Shown here piece after piece: positions 14,506 through 21,191 of a stretch of 22,924 nucleotides of DNA. A program made the position numbers and the translations under genes. Below the pieces are notes generated by a model. That model was not told the DNA's origin. It did not search any database and saw only the letters and a list, made by a program, of their open reading frames with translations. The stretch is from positions 1-22,924 of the forward strand of contig DAOUZG010000001.1 in NCBI GenBank assembly GCA_030665705.1, in the 5' to 3' direction. Origin of the DNA: Deltaproteobacteria bacterium (lineage in GTDB: Bacteria; Myxococcota_A; UBA9160; SZUA-336). How positions within the stretch are numbered: the first letter of the stretch is position 1; each line of letters opens with the position of its first letter.

Positions 14506-15353
14506 CGGCGCTCTGCCCCGTAGCCCGCCTCCTCCAGTTTCCCCTCCAGGATAAGGTTGCGGCGACGCTGGAACTCCAGCTCGGTGATGAGACCTGCTCG
14601 CCGGGCCCCTTCCAGCTCGTCGAGGGCCCGCAGCTGGGCATCGGTAAAGCCCTCCGGCGCGGAAGTGACCGGAAGCTCCTCGGGTGGGGCCTCCATCAGG
14701 ATGGTCTGCCGCCGAAGCCCGGAGGCCCCGAGACTCAGACCGCGGGGCCTGCGGAACTCGGGGTTCCGCCAGTCGATCGCGACCGACTGGGGACTGGCCA
14801 GCACGACCGCGGGCCCCGCGACCAGCCGAAACGAGGGCTTCCCGCTCGAGGGGCTCGTCGGAATCCGGTACTTCTCGGCCTCGTTGGCGACCCCGGGTTC
14901 ATCCAGCAGCTCCTCCACGGCGTAGAACTCGAGGTAGAGCTGATGCCCCTGGACCCAGGCGCGGAAAGAGGTCACGCGGTCCTCGGTGAAGAGCACGAGC
15001 CGGCGGTCGCGCCCGAACGCCGCGGCGGCGATCTCGTCGTCGGGGCCGGCCTTCTGCAGCGCCTTCGCAAGCCCCTCCGCGAGCTCGTAGAGATAGCCCG
15101 TCCGAACGAGGGGCCCCCGTTTTCCGCGGCGGTCCTCGTAGCCCAGGCTCGCGAGGATGTGTGCCAGTCGGACGTCCGCAATCGTGGCCGGGTGGCTGTA
15201 GCCGCGGGCGATGGGCTCTCCCCCCTCCAGCATCCGACGAAGCACGACCCGAACCTGATCCGTCGAGTGGACCGGTTCTTCGGTGAAACGAGGCCCGCAC
15301 CCGGTGACCGCAAGAAGGAGCACCAGGAGAATGGGCCGAGGCCAGTGTGGCAT
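14502..15353 (-). CDS. Predicted lipoprotein with C-terminal SHOCT-like domain
   Basis: 283 residues, no named family recognised for the body. The N-terminus has basic/hydrophobic residues and a lipobox LAVTGC with Cys19 as the predicted lipidated residue, so it should be anchored in the inner or outer membrane facing the periplasm. Residues about 25-235 are a mixed alpha/beta body with a helical part (DVRLAHILASLGY, LYELAEGLAKALQKA). Residues 243-276 (ALDELEGARRAGLITELEFQRRRNLIL) match the SHOCT pattern, a short domain common at the ends of membrane and secreted proteins, thought to mediate oligomerisation. It is the first gene of the minus-strand operon and overlaps the nucleoside hydrolase by four bases. 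No Shine-Dalgarno is seen before the ATG at 15353, and a perfect hairpin lies 18-34 bases upstream. Confidence 0.75.
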   Translation of the reverse strand: MPHWPRPILLVLLLAVTGCGPRFTEEPVHSTDQVRVVLRRMLEGGEPIARGYSHPATIADVRLAHILASLGYEDRRGKRGPLVRTGYLYELAEGLAKALQKAGPDDEIAAAAFGRDRRLVLFTEDRVTSFRAWVQGHQLYLEFYAVEELLDEPGVANEAEKYRIPTSPSSGKPSFRLVAGPAVVLASPQSVAIDWRNPEFRRPRGLSLGASGLRRQTILMEAPPEELPVTSAPEGFTDAQLRALDELEGARRAGLITELEFQRRRNLILEGKLEEAGYGAERR

Positions 15354-15371
15354 CGCGGACAGGGTAATGGA

Positions 15372-15387
15372 TGGCCCCGTGGGGCCA
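15372..15387 (-). promoter_or_regulatory. Hairpin in the leader of the lipoprotein operon
   Basis: TGGCCCC (15372-15378) and GGGGCCA (15381-15387) are perfectly complementary; as RNA, six pairs around a four-base loop. It is just upstream of the lipoprotein start at 15353 and could affect translation or mRNA stability. Confidence 0.4.
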
Positions 15388-15533
15388 CTACCTGCCTCGC
15401 TCGGGCGCGATCCGGGGTGCGACGCTCAGTCAGTTTTGCCTCCCAACCACTCCGACGCAAACGGGATTCAGCCCGCTCAAGACGCAACCGTGCGTGCGCG
15501 GAGGTTGGATTGCAGTCCGTGGCCTCTTAGTTT

Positions 15534-15572
15534 AGGATTCGGCCGCCTTCCGACCGGAAATCCTGGTTTTTT
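15534..15572 (+). promoter_or_regulatory. Terminator-like hairpin with T6 directly before the nuoA ribosome binding site
   Basis: AGGATT (15534-15539) pairs with AATCCT (15559-15564), with an inner CGG/CCG extension (15540-15542 with 15554-15556, leaving a two-base bulge). TTTTTT follows at 15567-15572. The nuoA Shine-Dalgarno GGGGGAG (15573-15579) begins immediately after. It may be an attenuator of the nuo operon or a stop for upstream readthrough. A weak promoter-like pair (TTGGAT 15505-15510, TAGTTT 15528-15533, 17-base spacer) precedes it, but its start site would fall inside the hairpin, so the two readings conflict. The rest of the 230-base divergent gap shows nothing firm. Confidence 0.35.
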
Positions 15573-15583
15573 GGGGGAGTACG

Positions 15584-15937
15584 ATGTCGGAGTACGTGGG
15601 TTTGGGTCTGTTTGCGCTGCTCGGCTCCGTTGTCGTTGCGGGAATGCTCACTGCAGCCATCGTTCTCGGTCCCAAGCTCCGCTTTTCCGAGAAGCTCGAG
15701 CCCTTCGAGTGCGGCGAACGGCAGCTCGTCTCTCCTTACCAGCGGTTCAGTGTCAAGTTCTATCTCGTTGCCGTCCTCTTCATCCTGTTCGACATCGAGG
15801 TCGTCTTCCTCTACCCGTGGGCGGTCGTATTCCGCGACCTCGGGTGGTTCGGCTTCGTCGAGATGGGCCTGTTCATCGTCGTGCTGGCCGCGGCCCTCGT
15901 GTACGCCTGGATGAAGGGGGCGCTCGATTGGAGCTAG
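15584..15937 (+). CDS. nuoA: NADH-quinone oxidoreductase subunit A
   Basis: 117 residues with three membrane helices. It is a small membrane-arm subunit of complex I at the junction with the peripheral arm. The diagnostic loop KLEPFECGE contains the conserved Cys43. The conserved second helix SVKFYLVAVLFILFDIEVVFLYPWA has acidic Asp70 and Glu72. The ATG at 15584 is preceded by GGGGGAG (15573-15579). The next gene is nuoE, 4 bases after the stop, rather than nuoB as in standard nuo operons. Confidence 0.95.
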   Translation: MSEYVGLGLFALLGSVVVAGMLTAAIVLGPKLRFSEKLEPFECGERQLVSPYQRFSVKFYLVAVLFILFDIEVVFLYPWAVVFRDLGWFGFVEMGLFIVVLAAALVYAWMKGALDWS

Positions 15938-15941
15938 CAAG

Positions 15942-16403
15942 GTGACCCCGGAGACACGGAAGAAGATCGAAACTCTCTTCGAGCGCTATCCGAGGAAGCG
16001 TGGTGCGCTGCTTCCCGCCATCTATCTGACACAGGCCGAGAAGGGCTACGTGGATCGGGAGGCGGCCCAGGATCTCGCGGAGCTGTTCGAGATTCCGCCG
16101 GTCGCGGTCTGGGAGGTCCTGAGCTTCTACAACATGTTCTACACGGAGCCCCAGGGCCGCCACCACGTTTACGTCTGTACGAATCTTTCGTGCAGCTTGC
16201 GCGGGGCCCGGACGATGCTCAAGTCTCTGGAGGCGCACCTGGGAGTCAAAGCCGGACAGACCACTTCGGATGGGCGCGTCACACTCGGTCACGAGGAGTG
16301 CCTGGGGTCCTGCGGGACCGCTCCCATGTTGCGCGTGAATAGCGATTACCACGAGAACCTGGACACGGACGAGGCCAAGCGAATCGTCGATAGTCTCGAG
16401 TGA
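15942..16403 (+). CDS. nuoE: NADH-quinone oxidoreductase subunit E (24 kDa, [2Fe-2S] N1a)
   Basis: 153 residues, a thioredoxin-like [2Fe-2S] protein of the NADH-oxidising module. All four cluster cysteines are present: C79 and C84 (CTNLSC), C120 and C124 (CLGSC). The N-terminal helical part LLPAIYLTQAEKGYVDREAAQDLAELFEIP is typical. The start is GTG 15942, with GGAG at 15930-15933 inside the end of nuoA as the ribosome binding site. The stop overlaps the nuoF GTG by four bases. Confidence 0.95.
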   Translation: MTPETRKKIETLFERYPRKRGALLPAIYLTQAEKGYVDREAAQDLAELFEIPPVAVWEVLSFYNMFYTEPQGRHHVYVCTNLSCSLRGARTMLKSLEAHLGVKAGQTTSDGRVTLGHEECLGSCGTAPMLRVNSDYHENLDTDEAKRIVDSLE

Positions 16404-17701
16404 CGCCTGTGATCACAACCCCCTACGTTACGAATTATCTTACCGAGCACTTCGCGGACGACGGTTACCGAACGCTCAAAGGTTATGAAGCGAAGGGCGG
16501 CTACCAGGCGATTCGTAAGGCGCTCCGAATGGAGCCCGATGACGTCGCCGCGGCCGTGAAGGAGTCGGGGCTGAGGGGGCGTGGGGGTGCCGGTTTTTCT
16601 TGCGGGCTGAAGTGGAGCTTCATGCCCAAAGAAACCGACCAGATGAAGGTTCTCATCGCGAACGCGGACGAGTCCGAGCCGGGCTCATTCAAGGACCGAA
16701 TCATTCTGGAGCGCGGTCCGCACGTGATGCTCGAGGGGATCCTGATCGCGGCGTGGGCAACCGGCTCGAGCCGCGCCTACATCTACGTCCGGGGGGAGTA
16801 CGCCCACCCGGCCGACTGCGCGGAGCGGGCAATCGAGGAGCTCTACCGAGCCGGGTATCTCGGCCGCAACTGCTTCGGGAAGAAGGGCTTCGACGTCGAT
16901 ATCTACGTGCACCGCGGTGCGGGCGCCTACATCTGCGGAGAAGAGACGGGGCTGCTCGAGTCGCTCGAGGGAAAAAAGGGTCAGCCGCGCAAGAAGCCCC
17001 CGTTCCCAGCACAATACGGCGCGTTTGGGCTCCCGAGCACGGTCAACAACATCGAGACGTTCGCGCACGTTCCCTTCATCATCGATCGGGGGGTGGACTG
17101 GTTTCGGGGTATCGGTACCGAGAAGAGCACCGGTACGACGATATTCGGGGTCTCCGGTCACGTTGAGCGCCCCGGTCTCTTCGAGCTTCCCCTGGGTACC
17201 CCGCTTCGGGAGATCCTGGGACACGCGGGTGGCGTTCGTCACGGCCGTGCGCTCAAAGGAGTCATCCCCGGCGGAGTCTCGATGCCGATCCTTCCCGCGT
17301 CCGATCTCGACGTGCCGATGGCGGATGAGTTCCTCGCCGAGCGGGGCACCCACCTCGGAACCGGCGGGATGGTCGTCATGGACGAGACGACCTGCATGGT
17401 GCGTGTCGCGTGCGTGGTCAGCTACTTCTTCCGGGACGAATCGTGCGGTCAGTGTACGCAGTGCCGTGAGGGCACGGGGTGGATGAATAGGATCTGCCAG
17501 CGCATCGAGGAGGGGCGGGGAGTTCCTGCGGACCTCGAGGTGCTCGGCGATCTTCCCGGGATGCTGGAGGGGCAGACCATCTGCGCGTTCGCCGACGCGG
17601 CCGCGTGGCCGATCGGAGGGTTGTTGCGGCACTTCAGGGATGATTTCGAGGCGCACATCCGGGAAAGGAAGTGTCCCTTCCCCGAGAGCTTTGAGCTGTA
17701 G
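16400..17701 (+). CDS. nuoF: NADH-quinone oxidoreductase subunit F (51 kDa, FMN and [4Fe-4S] N3)
   Basis: 433 residues; the subunit that binds NADH and FMN and starts electron transfer. Present are the glycine-rich NADH/FMN loop GRGGAGF (60-66), the NADESEPGSFKDR motif, GAGAYICGEETGLLESLEG, and the N3 cluster cysteines C349, C352, C355 (CGQCTQC) and C395. Length and motif order are normal for the family. The start is GTG 16400, overlapping the nuoE stop (GTGA); an in-frame GTG at 16409 is an alternative. nuoG follows after two bases. Confidence 0.97.
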   Translation: MTPVITTPYVTNYLTEHFADDGYRTLKGYEAKGGYQAIRKALRMEPDDVAAAVKESGLRGRGGAGFSCGLKWSFMPKETDQMKVLIANADESEPGSFKDRIILERGPHVMLEGILIAAWATGSSRAYIYVRGEYAHPADCAERAIEELYRAGYLGRNCFGKKGFDVDIYVHRGAGAYICGEETGLLESLEGKKGQPRKKPPFPAQYGAFGLPSTVNNIETFAHVPFIIDRGVDWFRGIGTEKSTGTTIFGVSGHVERPGLFELPLGTPLREILGHAGGVRHGRALKGVIPGGVSMPILPASDLDVPMADEFLAERGTHLGTGGMVVMDETTCMVRVACVVSYFFRDESCGQCTQCREGTGWMNRICQRIEEGRGVPADLEVLGDLPGMLEGQTICAFADAAAWPIGGLLRHFRDDFEAHIRERKCPFPESFEL

Positions 17702-17703
17702 CC

Positions 17704-19221
17704 GTGCCGAAGATCACCGTTGACGGAACCGAATACGAGGTGCCCGAAGGGAAGATGATGCTCCAGGCTCTCGACGATCTCGGCCTGCTGCTGACCGAGA
17801 TCGACATCCCGCACTACTGCTGGCATCCGAAGCTCTCGATCGACGGATCGTGTCGGATGTGCCAGGTCGAGGTCGAGGGCACGCCGAAGCTCCAGATTGC
17901 GTGCAACACGCCCGTGCGCGACGGAATGGTGATCCGCACGAACACCGAGCAGGTCAGGACGGCCCAGCGGGGAGTGATGGAGCTGTTGCTCATCAACCAC
18001 CCTCTCGATTGCCCGATCTGTGATCAGGCGGGAGAGTGCAAGCTCCAGGACTTCGCGGTTCGGTACGGGCTCGAGCACGCGCGGACGCGCGATCCGCGAC
18101 GTCCCGCGAAGAAGGGGACCCCCCTCGGGCCGACGATCATGCTCGACCAGGAGCGGTGCATTCTATGCCGACGCTGTGTCCGGTTCTGTCGTGAGATCCC
18201 CAAGACCGGTGAAATCGGCGTCTTCGCGCGGGGGGATCACTCCCTTCTGGAAGTGTTTTCCGGAATGGAGCTCGACAACCCTTACTCTATGAACGTCGCC
18301 GACATCTGTCCCGTGGGCGCGCTCACGACGCGGGACTTTCGGTTCAAGATCCGGGTCTGGTTCCTGGAGGACCGGGAGACCGTCTGCAACCAGTGTGCGA
18401 ACGGCTGCAATCTTTACGCCTCGGTCGCGTACAACAAGGTCTACCGCTACCTGCCCCGTCGGAACGACGGCGTCAACGAGACGTGGATCTGCGACTACGG
18501 TCGAATGTCCTACCGGACGATCCGCGAGAATCGGCTGGACGAGCCGCGTCTGGGACGCAGCACCGCTACCTATTCTGCAGCGATCCGCCGCGCTGGCGAG
18601 GGGTTGCGCCAGGCGCGCGATTCGGGCGGTCGGATCGTCGGCGTCGGATCCGCGTTTGCGGCAAACGAGGACCTGTTCGTTCTCCGACAGCTGCTCGACG
18701 GCCTTTCGGCCGGGCCAGGTCTCCTCGTGGTTCCCACGGGAAAGGCGGATGAGCTGCTCATCAAGGAGGAGAAGGCCCCGAACGCGGCGGGGGCGAGACT
18801 GCTCGGGTTCGAGGAGAGTTCGGGGCCCGTGGGTCCGGCTGCCGTGGCGCTCGTGCTCGGGCACGCGCTCCCCGCGGAGGCGTTCGAAGGTGTCGAGACG
18901 CTGATCTTGATCGACACGCACCGCTCGCCGCTCGTCGAGCGAGCCGACGTGGTGCTCCCTGCGCGGTACTTCGCGGAGAAGGTGGGAACCTTCGTGAACC
19001 ACGCTCGGAGGATCCAGCGCTTCCTTCCCGTGGTGGAGCCGGTCTTCGAGTGCGAGCCCGAGGGGCAGGTGCTCCAGCGGATCGCCGTTGCAGCCGGCCT
19101 CGATGGATTCTCCGGGACGTACGACCCCTTCGAGATCTCCAAGCGTCTCGCCGAGGAGGCGACCGCCTTCGCCGGAGCTGAGCTCGGAACGCTGGACGAC
19201 CAGGGACAGGAGATTCCGTAG
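17704..19221 (+). CDS. nuoG: NADH-quinone oxidoreductase subunit G, short form with N7-type cysteine motif
   Basis: 505 residues, against about 900 in E. coli. The N-terminal half is complete. It has a [2Fe-2S] ferredoxin domain (C39, C50, C53, C67), the His/Cys3 cluster N5 site (H99, C103, C106, C112), and a [4Fe-4S] site from C152, C155, C158 and C202. It also has C228-x2-C231-x3-C235-x27-C263, the spacing of the N7 cluster found in only some bacterial NuoG. The molybdopterin-oxidoreductase-like part is strongly shortened but keeps its end (ERADVVLPARYFAEKVGTFVNHARRIQRF). Together with E and F it forms the NADH module. The start is GTG 17704; the TAG is immediately followed by the nuoH ATG. 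Confidence 0.93.
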   Translation: MPKITVDGTEYEVPEGKMMLQALDDLGLLLTEIDIPHYCWHPKLSIDGSCRMCQVEVEGTPKLQIACNTPVRDGMVIRTNTEQVRTAQRGVMELLLINHPLDCPICDQAGECKLQDFAVRYGLEHARTRDPRRPAKKGTPLGPTIMLDQERCILCRRCVRFCREIPKTGEIGVFARGDHSLLEVFSGMELDNPYSMNVADICPVGALTTRDFRFKIRVWFLEDRETVCNQCANGCNLYASVAYNKVYRYLPRRNDGVNETWICDYGRMSYRTIRENRLDEPRLGRSTATYSAAIRRAGEGLRQARDSGGRIVGVGSAFAANEDLFVLRQLLDGLSAGPGLLVVPTGKADELLIKEEKAPNAAGARLLGFEESSGPVGPAAVALVLGHALPAEAFEGVETLILIDTHRSPLVERADVVLPARYFAEKVGTFVNHARRIQRFLPVVEPVFECEPEGQVLQRIAVAAGLDGFSGTYDPFEISKRLAEEATAFAGAELGTLDDQGQEIP

Positions 19222-20379
19222 ATGGATCCCGTTCTGGTTGGCAAGGCCGTGTTCATCTTCCTGGTCACCGTGGGCCTGTTCGGCCCCGTGATGACGTGGA
19301 TCGAGCGGAAGCAGAGCGCGCTCATGCAGGACCGCGTCGGCGCCAATCGCGCCGACATTCTGGGCCTGCGGGTGATCGGTCTCTTCCACCCGATCGCCGA
19401 CGCCATCAAGATGCTGACCAAAGAGGACACGGTTCCGACCGGCGCCCACCGTGTTCTCCACGCCCTTTGCCCGTTCATCGCGGCGACGCCGGCCCTGATC
19501 AGCTTCGCGGTGATTCCGTATGGGGGTACGTACACGGCGTTCGGCAGGGAGTTCAACCTGTGTGTGGCCGACCTGGACTACGGTGTGCTCTACATCTTCG
19601 CCATCGGATCGGTTGCCACGTACGGCAGCATCCTCGCCGGCTGGGCGGGCAACAACAACTGGGGGATCCTCGGATCGCTGCGCGCCTCGGCCCAGATGAT
19701 TTCCTACGAAGTGGCGCTGGGCGTCTCCGTGATCGGCATGTTCATGATCTGCGGTTCGGTTCGACTCACGGACATCGGTCTCGTGCAGCAGGAGACCTTC
19801 CGGCTGTTCGGCTTTCTCGAGCACTTCGGATGGATCGCGCCGGGGACGGGTTGGGTCGACGCGATCACTTTGCCCATGTGGGGAATCTTGCTGCAGCCGC
19901 TCGCCTTCTTCATCTTCCTCGGCGCCATCATGGCTGAGAACAAGCGGCCCCCGTTCGACCTCCCCGAGGCCGAGTCGGAGCTCGTCGCCGGCTACTTCAC
20001 CGAGTACAGCGGGATGAAGTTCGGGCTCTACCTCCTGGGTGAGTGGACCGAGGTCGTGGTGATCGCAGGGCTCGTGACGGCGCTCTTCCTCGGTGGCTGG
20101 GCCATCCCCTGGGTTTCGGATGTGGCGCTGATCGGGTTCCTATCGGGCCTCGTGGGCTCCGATTGGGGCAACCTGCTCGCCATGCTGGTCCACGTCGGCG
20201 TTTTCCTCGTGAAGCTGGTCTTCATGATCTTCTTCCAAATGATTCTCCGCTGGAGCCTTCCGCGCTTCCGTTACGACCAGGTGATGAATCTCGGCTGGAA
20301 GATCATGCTGCCGCTCTCACTCGCCAACATTCTCCTGACCGGCCTCGCGATGCTGGTTGTGCAGGAGGTGACCTCGTGA
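19222..20379 (+). CDS. nuoH: NADH-quinone oxidoreductase subunit H
   Basis: 385 residues, about eight or nine membrane helices. This subunit forms much of the quinone entry chamber and the first proton path in the membrane arm. Family signatures: TWIERKQSALMQDRVGANR near the N-terminus, LFHPIADAIKMLTKED, GSLRASAQMISYEVALG, and AENKRPPFDLPEAESELVAGYFTEYSGMKF, the conserved cytoplasmic quinone-site loop. The ATG at 19222 directly follows the nuoG stop. nuoI, normally next, is absent: the nuoJ start overlaps the nuoH stop by four bases. Confidence 0.97.
   Translation: MDPVLVGKAVFIFLVTVGLFGPVMTWIERKQSALMQDRVGANRADILGLRVIGLFHPIADAIKMLTKEDTVPTGAHRVLHALCPFIAATPALISFAVIPYGGTYTAFGREFNLCVADLDYGVLYIFAIGSVATYGSILAGWAGNNNWGILGSLRASAQMISYEVALGVSVIGMFMICGSVRLTDIGLVQQETFRLFGFLEHFGWIAPGTGWVDAITLPMWGILLQPLAFFIFLGAIMAENKRPPFDLPEAESELVAGYFTEYSGMKFGLYLLGEWTEVVVIAGLVTALFLGGWAIPWVSDVALIGFLSGLVGSDWGNLLAMLVHVGVFLVKLVFMIFFQMILRWSLPRFRYDQVMNLGWKIMLPLSLANILLTGLAMLVVQEVTS
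20363..20371 (+). promoter_or_regulatory. Near-perfect Shine-Dalgarno deciding the nuoJ start
   Basis: AGGAGGTGA inside the end of nuoH, with the GTG at 20376 a few bases downstream. It fixes the nuoJ start although the frame is open far upstream. Confidence 0.8.
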
Positions 20380-20876
20380 CGGAGCTCGTTCTTTTCTGGC
20401 TCTTCGCCGTGGTGGCCGTCGCGGGAGGGATCGGCATGCTGCTGAACCTCCGGAACACCGTTGCGTCCGCCCTCTGCCTGGTGCTCACGATGCTGGCCCT
20501 GGCCTGCCTGTTCGTCCTGCTACTTGCGCAGTTCGTCGGCGTCATCCAGGTGATGGTTTACGCCGGCGCCATCATCGTGCTGTTCCTGTTCGTGATCATG
20601 CTCCTCAACATGGAGCGCGACACCCTCGGTGCGGAGACCTACCCGGTGGTCAAGGTCCTCGCGGCGATCTTTACGGTCGCGGTCGGAATCAAGCTCGCGA
20701 CGGTCGTCGCGACCCTGCGAACCCCGTGGGCGGAGGTGGATGAGGCCTTTGGGACAACCCGCGAGTTCGGGCAGGCCCTCTTCACGGACTACGTGCTTCC
20801 GTTCGAGCTCGCTTCCATTCTTCTTATAGCCGGAATCGTGGGCGCGATCGTGCTGGCCAAACAGAGGCTCGAGTGA
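20376..20876 (+). CDS. nuoJ: NADH-quinone oxidoreductase subunit J
   Basis: 166 residues with about five membrane helices, a membrane-arm subunit next to NuoK and NuoA. The characteristic third helix region [30 protein letters not shown] is present, containing the glycine-rich pi-bulge type segment typical of NuoJ/ND6. The frame is open back to 20043, but that part lies in nuoH. The GTG at 20376, overlapping the nuoH TGA and preceded by AGGAGGTGA, is the real start. Its TGA overlaps the start of nuoK. Confidence 0.95.
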   Translation: MTELVLFWLFAVVAVAGGIGMLLNLRNTVASALCLVLTMLALACLFVLLLAQFVGVIQVMVYAGAIIVLFLFVIMLLNMERDTLGAETYPVVKVLAAIFTVAVGIKLATVVATLRTPWAEVDEAFGTTREFGQALFTDYVLPFELASILLIAGIVGAIVLAKQRLE

Positions 20877-21181
20877 TGAGCGTGCCGATCTTCTACTACC
20901 AGGCCCTTGCCGCGGTGCTCTTCGCCCTGGGGGTGCTCGGGGTTCTGACCCGCCGGAACGTCATCGTGATCTTCATGTCGATCGAGCTGATGCTCAACGC
21001 CGCGAACCTCTCGTTGGTGGCGTTCAGCCGCTTGTGGGGAAGCATCGACGGGCAGGTCTTCGTGTTCATGGTCATGGTCGTCGCGGCCGTGGAGGTCGCG
21101 GTTGGGCTCGCGATCGTGATCAGCCTCGTCCGAAATCGGGATACAGTGAACATCGAGGACACGAGCCTCTTGCGCTGGTAA
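20876..21181 (+). CDS. nuoK: NADH-quinone oxidoreductase subunit K
   Basis: 101 residues with three membrane helices, a small antiporter-related (MrpC-like) membrane-arm subunit. The conserved [16 protein letters not shown] contains the membrane Glu needed for proton transfer. The third helix [22 protein letters not shown] carries a second conserved Glu. The ATG at 20876 overlaps the nuoJ TGA by one base; a GTG one codon earlier (20873) is also possible. nuoL follows after ten bases. Confidence 0.95.
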   Translation: MSVPIFYYQALAAVLFALGVLGVLTRRNVIVIFMSIELMLNAANLSLVAFSRLWGSIDGQVFVFMVMVVAAVEVAVGLAIVISLVRNRDTVNIEDTSLLRW

Positions 21182-21191
21182 CGGGGGAGGG

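Noticed and set aside
15942..17701. Reading nuoE-nuoF as a hydrogenase or formate dehydrogenase diaphorase (HoxEF-like)
   Set aside because: They are embedded between nuoA and nuoG-H-J-K-L, membrane-arm genes specific to complex I; no hydrogenase subunit is in the window.
18163..19824. 553-codon open frame on the minus strand
   Set aside because: It lies antisense to nuoG and nuoH, whose protein matches are unambiguous; its translation is charged and low in hydrophobic structure, as is usual for shadow frames in GC-rich DNA.
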